Source: Gammaproteobacteria bacterium
GTDB taxonomy: Bacteria > Pseudomonadota > Gammaproteobacteria > DAOWEP01
Assembly: GCA_030638455.1 (NCBI GenBank)
Contig: DAOWEP010000172.1
Location: 1-8,339 of the forward strand
Reading direction: 5' to 3'
DNA: 8,339 nt
Part shown: one piece after another, positions 1-6,077 of the stretch
Layout of the letters: the number at the start of each line of letters is the position of its first letter
How positions within the stretch are numbered: the stretch's first letter is position 1
Position numbers and translations under genes: made by a program
The notes under the pieces: generated by a model
Seen by the model: the letters and a program-made list of their open reading frames with translations, nothing else
Told to the model about the DNA's origin: nothing
The model's database searches: none

Positions 1-1
1 C

Positions 2-1939
2 CCCGTGGCTGTGGTTTCCCTGATGACAGCAGCGGCCCTTGAGCCACTCGCTACAGCCGGCGGCGAGGCCTTTATCGCGTACGCTATTTTACTGGCACTG
101 ATGGTTGGCCTTTTCCAGCTTTCTCTTGGCCTGTTAAGGCTGGGAGTACTGGTAAATTTTCTGGCGCACCCGGTAGTTGTAGGGTTCACCAATGCAGCGG
201 CTATTATTATTGCCACCTCACAACTCGGGAAAATATTCGGAGTAAGTGTAGAGAAAATGCCTCATCACTATGAAACTGTCTGGAATACCATTATCGCAGC
301 AATACACTTCATCCACTGGCCCACCCTTGCGATGGCAGTATTAGCCTTTGCTATTATGATTATCCTGAAACGCATCAACCCGAAAATTCCAGGTGTTCTG
401 GCTGCCGTTGTAATTACCACTCTGGTAGCATTATTGACCGATTTTCAGAAACTACAGACAATCAAACCATCCCAGATTGCCAGTAACACAACTCTCGAAT
501 CAATAGACCATAATAATCAGCTCAAATTTGAACTTGCCGGGCTCTCCGAGCAGATATTTGCCGCCGAAAAAAAACTGGGTGAAATCAATAAACAGGATAT
601 CCCCAACAGGGTGCAAATCCTGGACCAACAGCACCTGATTGAAAATCTCAGATTACAAAAAGAACAGGCCGTCATTAGCAAGAAAATTAATCTCCAGAAA
701 CTGAAAACGACAGGTCTGGTACAAACAACATCCTTGTCAGGTGATTCCGGTTTGTACTATGCAGAGGATGAAATACCCGCGGGTTCACAGAAAATAGGGC
801 CAGTCTGGCATATTCAGAAACTGGAAAGCGGTAAAGATATAGGATTGCATACTGGCGGTAAGGTCGTTGGCTCCATACCCCAGGGTTTACCTTCATTTAA
901 AATACCAACCTTTGACTGGAGTATTATTCTACAGCTGGTTTCTGTAGCCATTGCCATTGCCTTGATCGGCTTTATGGAGGCCATTTCTATCGCCAAGGCC
1001 ATGGCTGCCAGAACCCGTCAAAGACTGGATGCTAACCAGGAGTTAATAGGTCAGGGACTCTCCAATATTGTCGGTAGCTTCTTTCAGAGTTATCCAGCAT
1101 CCGGCTCTTTCTCTCGCTCAGCCGTCAATATTAGTGCGGGTGCAATAACAGGATTTTCGTCTGTTGTAACCAGTCTGGTGGTCGTCATTACATTACTCTG
1201 GCTCACACCGTTACTGTATAACTTGCCGCAAGCCACTCTTGCTGCCGTAATCATGATGGCTGTAATTGGACTGGTAAATATAGAGGCGGTTAAACATGCC
1301 TGGCATGCAAGCAAGCATGATGGTGCTGTCTCGATTATCACCTTTGTTCTTACGCTGGCATTCGCACCGCACCTGGATAAAGGTATTATTATAGGTGTTG
1401 GTCTTTCTCTGGTTCTGTATCTTTACCGTAGCATGGAGCCACGCGTTGTATTTCTCTCACGACATACAGACGGCACATTGCGTGATGCCCAGGCCTTTAA
1501 TCTTCAATGCTGTGAAGAGATATCGATACTGCGATTTGAAGGTTCACTATATTTCGCAAACACCAGTTATTTTGAGTCCAAGGTACAGGAAATGCTGTCA
1601 CGCAAACCGGAAATGAAATATCTCATCATTGACGGCGTAAGCATTAACCAGATGGATGCCACCGGGCAAGAAATGCTACGTGAAATCAACAGAAATCTTG
1701 GCGAATCAGGTGTTGAGGTTTTATTTACAAGGTTCAAACAACCTGTCATGAATATGCTCAGGGAGACAGGACTGGTAGAAGAAATGGGCAAGGATAAGTT
1801 TTACCGACGCCCGGACTCCGCACTTACCTATATCTGGGAAAAACTGGGAGAAGATCATGCTGAAACCTGCCCATTGAATATACCCATGCCCATTACAGAG
1901 CCGGAAGCTGAAAATGAATCAGAGGTAGTTACAAGCTAA
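2..1939 (+). CDS. SulP/SLC26-family anion transporter with STAS domain (5' partial)
   Basis: This is an inner-membrane transporter of inorganic anions (sulfate, bicarbonate or similar; substrate not readable from sequence). The window opens inside the conserved PVAVVSLMTAAAL helix-3 motif, so the GTG at 5 is not a real start and helices 1-2 lie upstream. Counting from position 5, membrane helices run through about residue 145. Residues ~151-285 form a hydrophilic insertion. The second half begins at VVGSIPQGLPSFKIP (287-301) and includes the family signature SYPASGSFSRSAVN (363-376). The last helices end near 475. A cytoplasmic STAS domain spans ~486-615, with IDGVSINQMDATG at 542-554; a threonine stands where many STAS domains have the phosphorylatable serine. 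The tail is acidic. The stop is TAA. Family assignment is firm; substrate is unknown. No carbonic anhydrase or sulfur gene lies in the visible context to narrow it. Confidence 0.93.
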   Translation, partial: PVAVVSLMTAAALEPLATAGGEAFIAYAILLALMVGLFQLSLGLLRLGVLVNFLAHPVVVGFTNAAAIIIATSQLGKIFGVSVEKMPHHYETVWNTIIAAIHFIHWPTLAMAVLAFAIMIILKRINPKIPGVLAAVVITTLVALLTDFQKLQTIKPSQIASNTTLESIDHNNQLKFELAGLSEQIFAAEKKLGEINKQDIPNRVQILDQQHLIENLRLQKEQAVISKKINLQKLKTTGLVQTTSLSGDSGLYYAEDEIPAGSQKIGPVWHIQKLESGKDIGLHTGGKVVGSIPQGLPSFKIPTFDWSIILQLVSVAIAIALIGFMEAISIAKAMAARTRQRLDANQELIGQGLSNIVGSFFQSYPASGSFSRSAVNISAGAITGFSSVVTSLVVVITLLWLTPLLYNLPQATLAAVIMMAVIGLVNIEAVKHAWHASKHDGAVSIITFVLTLAFAPHLDKGIIIGVGLSLVLYLYRSMEPRVVFLSRHTDGTLRDAQAFNLQCCEEISILRFEGSLYFANTSYFESKVQEMLSRKPEMKYLIIDGVSINQMDATGQEMLREINRNLGESGVEVLFTRFKQPVMNMLRETGLVEEMGKDKFYRRPDSALTYIWEKLGEDHAETCPLNIPMPITEPEAENESEVVTS

Positions 1940-2114
1940 TTAAGAAACCACTGGTATTTATTGCCAATGTCATTCCACCCCAGTCTATTTCTGCGCTAAC
2001 AATTTCTTCGCCAACAATGCCCGTCCAACCCAGCTTCATCGGGATTATTGCCTGTATTGACCAATAATCTTCACATCCTCTTAAACTTACCTTCTTCTTT
2101 TGGTATCTTGTCGT

Positions 2115-2120
2115 TATAAC
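2115..2120 (+). promoter_or_regulatory. candidate -10 element upstream of the methyltransferase-like gene
   Basis: TATAAC matches the sigma-70 -10 consensus at 5 of 6 positions and lies 30 bases before the ATG at 2151, inside the 8-bp perfect palindrome GTTATAAC (2113-2120). No good -35 hexamer sits at 16-18 bases upstream (best is TTCTTC), so an activator or chance is possible. An alternative pair is TTGTCG (2108-2113) and CATAAA (2131-2136), spacer 17, which would give an almost leaderless message. That would fit the lack of a Shine-Dalgarno sequence before this gene. Weak evidence only. Confidence 0.22.
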
Positions 2121-2150
2121 CTTGCCAACACATAAAAACCAAAACACCCC

Positions 2151-2984
2151 ATGCCAAACACTACCTCACACAAAAAATACAGGAAAGCACTTTCCACCTC
2201 TTGCCGTGAAAACGGAACGCTTATTCATAGAGAACACGATGACAAGGGTGTAATTGAAGTCATCGATGACACACTTTTACGGTCGATGTATTTTGGCACA
2301 AACTCCAGACAGAGCTGTATGCTACATGTTAACCCCAACTTTCTGACCCTTCTATACACACAGGCCATGATGATCAGTCTGCTATTTATCGATAAACCAA
2401 AATCTATTCTTATGATTGGTCTTGGTGGTGGCTCATTGGCTAAATTCCTGCTTAGTCACTATCCTGAATGCACAATAGATGCTATTGAATACAGGGAAAA
2501 GGTAGCTAAAGTAGCTCACGGTTATTTCAAACTACCTGAAACCCCGAGACTGAACATTCATATTGCAGATGCAGAAAACAAGATAAAAGAGATAGAAAAA
2601 AATAAATATGATCTTATTTTACTGGATGCCTTTGATAAATCCAGCGTGAGTCCTTCTATAGCCAGACCTGATTTTATTACAGCGTGTAAAGACAGGTTAA
2701 ACAGTAATGGTGTATTTGTAATTAACCTCTGGAGTAAATCCAAAGATTTCAAACGAACCTTCCAGACCATCAGCGAGACATTCTCTGGAAATGCCCTGCG
2801 CTATCTGGTAAAGAAAAAAAGCAATGTCATTGTCTTTGCCTCAAAGCAGAATCTGAGCACATCCTACCTTAAACAATTACACACTAAAGCACAGGAATTA
2901 CAGGAACATCTGGAAATAACATTGTCTGAATTTCTGGCTCGGTTGATTCATCAAAACAGCTTCCTTTTCAAATTACTTCACTAG
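2151..2984 (+). CDS. spermidine synthase-like SAM-dependent methyltransferase-fold protein
   Basis: This is a 277-residue soluble, probably cytoplasmic protein of the Rossmann-fold methyltransferase/polyamine aminopropyltransferase superfamily. In order: an N-terminal beta region with GVIEVIDDTLLRSMYFGT (33-50) and RQSCM (53-57), as in spermidine synthase-like proteins; motif I, MIGLGGGSLAKFL (88-100), the nucleotide-binding loop; IDAIEYR (109-115), whose acidic residue normally contacts the cofactor ribose; IADAEN (138-143); YDLILLDAFDKS (153-164); and GVFVINLW (187-194). Genuine spermidine synthases carry a GGGDGG loop and a DSTDP-type catalytic motif. Here these are GLGGGSL and LLDAFD, so I would not call it speE. 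The C-terminal ~40 residues are helical and unrecognised. No Shine-Dalgarno sequence is visible before the ATG. The stop is TAG. The next gene is 233 bases away, so it is probably monocistronic. The fold is confident; the substrate is unknown. Confidence 0.85.
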   Translation: MPNTTSHKKYRKALSTSCRENGTLIHREHDDKGVIEVIDDTLLRSMYFGTNSRQSCMLHVNPNFLTLLYTQAMMISLLFIDKPKSILMIGLGGGSLAKFLLSHYPECTIDAIEYREKVAKVAHGYFKLPETPRLNIHIADAENKIKEIEKNKYDLILLDAFDKSSVSPSIARPDFITACKDRLNSNGVFVINLWSKSKDFKRTFQTISETFSGNALRYLVKKKSNVIVFASKQNLSTSYLKQLHTKAQELQEHLEITLSEFLARLIHQNSFLFKLLH

Positions 2985-3217
2985 CACATACAATATAAGC
3001 CCATACCCCTGGCCCGGAATGACCCTTTTAAACACCCTCTTATTCTCATAGATTTTTGCCTGAAACCATCATTTTTCCCGTAATGTATCAATTAGTTAAT
3101 AATTCCCTGATTTGAGAACACGTCCAGCTTTTTAGATTCAAATAACTGCCCAATCTGCCGTTAATAATGTAAGACAATTTGCACGCCACGCAAGAAATAT
3201 ATGGGAATAATGGCCTC

Positions 3218-4588
3218 ATGACCAAATTAAAGAACATGCTTCTACTCACCGTAATCCTGGGTTGCTCGGCCTATGGTGGGATAAAAGGGTACATCTACTA
3301 CCATGTCAAGAAGCAGGTTGATAATTTTGTGGTCATGGCAGCGCCATTCGCAATGATAGGTTATGGCGGCATTAGCTCATCATTGAAAGGGACCGTAATA
3401 TTAGAAGAAATAAATCTTCAGCCAAAAGGCTTTAATGACTCGGTAAGAATAGATGAGTTAAAATTTATAATGCCAAACATAAGCACCTTATTGTATGGCG
3501 CGGAGTCTGCAATGCACGGTGAATTCCCAGAAAAAATGGGGATCATTATTCGAGGCGCGAGATTAAACCTGACGAGTGATCTGGCAAACACGATGGTTCA
3601 GACTGAGGCAGAAACCCTGGGCTACCGTCCCGCTAATGGACTGGCATGCACGTTCAGTCAGGCATTCCTGACCGAACAGTACAGGGAATTAGGTGTTGAT
3701 GAACTGGTAATAAACACCAGAATTCAGATGGAACAAGGCAGTAATGCCAAATCTATACTATTCAAAATGCATTATGGGCTACGCGGAATTGAAGAACTGG
3801 ATGCGATATTTACTATAGAGGAACCACAAAGCGTTGTGACGGGAATAATGAGTGGGGAACAGGTTTCACCCCCGCTAAAATCGATATCCATCGACTATCG
3901 TCCTGATGCGGCATTCAATCAACATACAGCCCAGTATTGTGCTGATCTCTTGGGGCTAAGTACTAATGAGTTTATCGATCAACTCGTCAACCAAAGTGAT
4001 GAGGATTACATGAATGACCTTGGGTTTGTTCCAGGACCTGGCATCCGTTCTGCCCTGAAAAGCGTCCTGACTGAATCAAGTGAAGTACGTATTGTTGCCC
4101 TGGCCAACGAGTCTCTTGACCTTTCAACCTTGCATCTCTACAACCCAGAAGATATTCCTGACCTGCTGGAATTACTGGTAACGGTAAACGATCAAGCTAT
4201 AGAAGACTTGAGCTTTACTCAACCAGCATTGTCAGATAGCACTGAAACAGTAGAAATAGCATCCGTTAAATTACCCATCATTAACATGATTCGGTATTCC
4301 TCAGCGCATGAAACCCTTCCCGAGGCTAAACCGGAAAATACAAAAAAAGCACCCACAAAAGAATTAAAGTTTCATTCAGTTAAAGCCAGTGAGTTAAAGA
4401 GGAAAATTGGCCGGGAAGCCTACATAGTAACAATTGATGGAAAGGCAAGAAGCGGTATTATCGAAAGCGTGGAAAAGGATATTGTCTCACTTCAGATACG
4501 CATGCATGGAGGAACCATCACCACACATGTACCAATCAAAAAAGCCAGAATAATTGAAGTTCAGGAATGGGTGACTATAAACAAATAG
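3218..4588 (+). CDS. membrane-anchored periplasmic protein of unknown function
   Basis: I do not recognise a named family. The frame is open from a TTG at 3179, but the ATG at 3218 is preferred: it follows a GGGA (3203-3206) and puts a basic MTKLKN directly before a hydrophobic helix (about residues 7-25), a typical signal anchor. That gives 456 residues. Residues ~50-85 (GISSSLKGTVILEEINLQPK, then a segment with VRIDELKFIMPN) resemble the beta-rich start of AsmA-type proteins, which is a weak similarity by eye. Cysteines at 144 and 241 could form a disulfide if the protein is periplasmic. After a charged Lys/Pro/Glu linker (~365-385), residues ~387-450 look like a small SH3/Sm-like beta barrel (VTIDGKARSGIIESVEKD, then HGGTITTHVPI). 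The stop is TAG. No partner genes flank it closely. Coding status is likely; function is unknown. Confidence 0.8.
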   Translation: MTKLKNMLLLTVILGCSAYGGIKGYIYYHVKKQVDNFVVMAAPFAMIGYGGISSSLKGTVILEEINLQPKGFNDSVRIDELKFIMPNISTLLYGAESAMHGEFPEKMGIIIRGARLNLTSDLANTMVQTEAETLGYRPANGLACTFSQAFLTEQYRELGVDELVINTRIQMEQGSNAKSILFKMHYGLRGIEELDAIFTIEEPQSVVTGIMSGEQVSPPLKSISIDYRPDAAFNQHTAQYCADLLGLSTNEFIDQLVNQSDEDYMNDLGFVPGPGIRSALKSVLTESSEVRIVALANESLDLSTLHLYNPEDIPDLLELLVTVNDQAIEDLSFTQPALSDSTETVEIASVKLPIINMIRYSSAHETLPEAKPENTKKAPTKELKFHSVKASELKRKIGREAYIVTIDGKARSGIIESVEKDIVSLQIRMHGGTITTHVPIKKARIIEVQEWVTINK

Positions 4589-4602
4589 TCTTATAAATAG
4601 TC
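4573..4602 (+). repeat. alternative hairpins over the stop codon, with direct repeat
   Basis: AAATAGTC occurs twice (4583-4590 and 4595-4602). Both copies contain ATAGTC, which is complementary to GACTAT at 4573-4578. Two mutually exclusive hairpins are therefore possible: a 6-bp stem with a 6-base loop covering the TAG stop, or a longer-looped one extended to 7 bp (TGACTAT 4572-4578 with ATAGTCA 4597-4603). The stems are AT-rich and no T-run follows at once, so this is a poor terminator and may be chance. Confidence 0.25.
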
Positions 4603-4632
4603 ATTTCACACTCACCTGGCTGGCTGGCTCAT

Positions 4633-4672
4633 AATATACAAAAAATAACACGCCAGTAACAGGGTGTATATT
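4633..4672. repeat. 8-bp inverted repeat, AT-rich
   Basis: AATATACA (4633-4640) and TGTATATT (4665-4672) are perfect inverted copies separated by 24 bases. The arms could form an AT-rich stem just beyond the 3' end of the upstream gene, or act as a protein-binding site. No T-run follows, so a standard intrinsic terminator is not supported. Confidence 0.3.
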
Positions 4673-4705
4673 TACTTGCTTACAACATTCCTTCTTATCT
4701 CGTTG

Positions 4706-4722
4706 CAGGGCTAAGCGCCCTG
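4706..4722 (+). terminator. GC-rich hairpin, possible transcription terminator or pause
   Basis: CAGGGC (4706-4711) and GCCCTG (4717-4722) make a perfect 6-bp stem with a 5-base loop (TAAGC), the strongest short hairpin in this noncoding stretch. A U-tract does not follow directly; the nearest T-run (4765-4771) is over 40 bases away. It could help end the transcript of the anchored-protein gene, perhaps with Rho, or be a regulatory structure. The stem is seen directly; the role is inference. Confidence 0.3.
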
Positions 4723-4883
4723 ATACTCCGCCAAAATACAGGGCAAATCAATATTAACTTGTTGTTTTTTTAGTAAATTATTAATACTCCATACATCCCT
4801 GGATAAAACTGAACAGCCGGCCTCAAAGGTGGTCTGATAACAATAATCTACATATAAATATTTAACCGTTACCAGATGTGACA

Positions 4884-4910
4884 CTGACGCTGAATAACAT
4901 CAGTAATCAG
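4884..4910. promoter_or_regulatory. possible operator: nested CTGA/TCAG inverted repeats
   Basis: Two CTGA copies (4884-4887, 4890-4893) are mirrored by two TCAG copies (4900-4903, 4907-4910) around a 6-base centre (ATAACA). The element ends four bases before the candidate -35 hexamer at 4915. Position and symmetry suit a dimeric regulator binding upstream of the efflux promoter. Arms of four bases occur often by chance, so this is a suggestion only. Confidence 0.22.
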
Positions 4911-4914
4911 GAAT

Positions 4915-4942
4915 TTGTCCTTCATACCAGATAGACTAAGAT
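4915..4942 (+). promoter_or_regulatory. candidate sigma-70 promoter of the efflux operon
   Basis: TTGTCC (4915-4920, 4 of 6 matches to TTGACA) and TAAGAT (4937-4942, 4 of 6 matches to TATAAT) are separated by 16 bases. Transcription would begin near 4949, leaving a leader of about 30 bases before the ATG at 4980. A weaker alternative is TTGTTG (4759-4764) with TAATAC (4782-4787), spacer 17, which would give a long leader. Moderate to weak support from consensus and position only. Confidence 0.33.
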
Positions 4943-4979
4943 ATCCATGTATTAAGAATTTTTACGCGCCACTAACTAA

Positions 4980-6077
4980 ATGGAACGCACTATTAAGAAG
5001 ATGAAACACCACCTCGCACATCATTCACCCATTTCGTTATACCGGGTCTTGTTTCTACTGCTTTGCATTGCTGGCCTTGTATCTTGCAGCCAGGAATCAG
5101 GCAAACCAAAAACTAAAAAACCACAGGCACAACTGGTTGAGACCGTACTTGTGATCAGCGATAACCTGAGTGTAGTCCGCACACGCACTGGCACATTACG
5201 TGCACGCCGAATAGTAAAAGTCTTTACACAAGAGGAAGGCCGGGTGACGGCATTGCCATTTTATGAAGGTGATAAGATAAACAAGGGCGATATATTAGTG
5301 CAACTTGATAGCACGCTTCTAGGTGCGCAGCTTACGCGGGCTACCGCTACACGTAAGCAGGCAGAGCAGGATGTAAAACGCCTGAAAAGGCTCATTGTGA
5401 AAAAGGTTGCCTCGGAAGATGAATACACCCGTGCCCTTACTCAACTGGATGTTGCCCGTGCGGATGAAGATATCCTCAAAACACGCGTAGGATATACCAC
5501 CATCAAAAGCCCTATTTCAGGTGTCGTTGCCGCCAGATTTTCTGAGCCTGGAAATATTGTAAATCGTCACGAACACATACTGACCATTACAGACCCTACT
5601 TCCCTGATAACAGAGCTTCCTGTTTCCGAGCTTATTCTGCCCTATTTATTAAAAGGCGATAAGGCAAAGGTCAAGATAGATGCCCTGGGTAACGCAGTAT
5701 ATGAAGGCCTCATTACCCGTATACATCCAGGCCTTGATCCCGTGACCCGAAGAGGCAGGGTTGAAGTAGAGCTACAGCCAGTACCCGCTGGTGCTGCACC
5801 GGGTCAATTATGCCGGATAGAGTTGAATACCCACACAGCAAAACGCCGGGTGATCCCTTTCTCTGCATTGCGTCGTGATAGCAAGAGTGAATATGTATTT
5901 ATTGTGAACGAAAAAAATGAAGCACAAAGAGTGGATATAACAAGTGGGTTACGTCTGGCCGAAAAAATTGAAATCACAGATGGGCTGCATGATGGCCAAC
6001 AGGTAATCACAAAAGGATTTCTAGGTCTAGTGTCGGGTAAAAAGGTTAAACAGGTCAGTAGCGACGCACCAAAGTAA
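4980..6077 (+). CDS. RND efflux periplasmic adaptor (membrane fusion protein), lipoprotein
   Basis: This adaptor links an inner-membrane RND pump to an outer-membrane TolC-type channel. The 365 residues begin with a signal peptide whose lipobox L-V-S-C puts the lipidated cysteine at 36. The protein should therefore be anchored by lipid in the inner membrane and face the periplasm. Then come the first lipoyl half (~78-112, GRVTALPFYEGDKINKGD), a short alpha-hairpin (~113-168), the second lipoyl half (IKSPISGVVAARFSEPGNIV, 175-194), a beta-barrel domain (~208-285, with LDPVTRRGRVEVEL) and a membrane-proximal domain to ~350. The hairpin tip carries R134, L138 and S145 with the RxxxLxxxxxxS spacing known for TolC docking. 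No Shine-Dalgarno sequence precedes ATG 4980. An in-frame ATG at 5001 would still give a valid signal peptide. It overlaps the pump gene by one base (TAATG). No frame damage is visible. Exported substrate is unknown. Confidence 0.93.
   Translation: MERTIKKMKHHLAHHSPISLYRVLFLLLCIAGLVSCSQESGKPKTKKPQAQLVETVLVISDNLSVVRTRTGTLRARRIVKVFTQEEGRVTALPFYEGDKINKGDILVQLDSTLLGAQLTRATATRKQAEQDVKRLKRLIVKKVASEDEYTRALTQLDVARADEDILKTRVGYTTIKSPISGVVAARFSEPGNIVNRHEHILTITDPTSLITELPVSELILPYLLKGDKAKVKIDALGNAVYEGLITRIHPGLDPVTRRGRVEVELQPVPAGAAPGQLCRIELNTHTAKRRVIPFSALRRDSKSEYVFIVNEKNEAQRVDITSGLRLAEKIEITDGLHDGQQVITKGFLGLVSGKKVKQVSSDAPK

Larger units (their letters stand above)
4589..4979. other. 391-base noncoding region before the efflux operon
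   Basis: I find no convincing gene here. The stretch is AT-rich and holds three CTGG units in tandem (4616-4627), an 8-bp inverted repeat (4633-4640/4665-4672), a GC-rich hairpin (4706-4722), a run of seven T (4765-4771), a 10-bp palindrome TAAATATTTA (4855-4864), a double inverted repeat (4884-4910) and a plausible promoter (4915-4942). It must contain the end of the upstream transcript and the control region of the efflux genes. There is no divergent regulator gene such as tetR or marR, which often accompanies RND operons. Confidence 0.6.

Noticed and set aside
5..7. GTG at position 5 as the real start of the SulP gene
   Set aside because: It falls inside the conserved helix-3 motif (G)PVAVVSL; the codon before it is proline, as the motif requires, so the gene simply begins before the window.
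1929..2147. 72-codon frame on the - strand in the gap after the SulP gene (…GWTGIVGEEIVSAEIDWGGMTLAINTSGFLISL)
   Set aside because: The translation looks mildly protein-like, but it needs a GTG start, overlaps the SulP end, has no visible ribosome-binding site and matches no family I know. At best a gene remnant; a protein search of this 72-residue sequence would settle it.
3179..3217. Upstream TTG start giving the anchored protein 13 extra residues
   Set aside because: The added residues (MHATQEIYGNNGL) would precede and weaken the signal anchor. ATG 3218 is a better start codon with a basic N-terminus and a possible GGGA ribosome-binding site.
4616..4627. Three tandem CTGG units as a phase-variation tract
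   Set aside because: Only three units, in noncoding sequence and far from any promoter candidate; too short to be a likely slippage switch.
4765..4771. Run of seven T as an intrinsic terminator
   Set aside because: No stable stem sits directly before it; the GC-rich hairpin at 4706-4722 is over 40 bases upstream.
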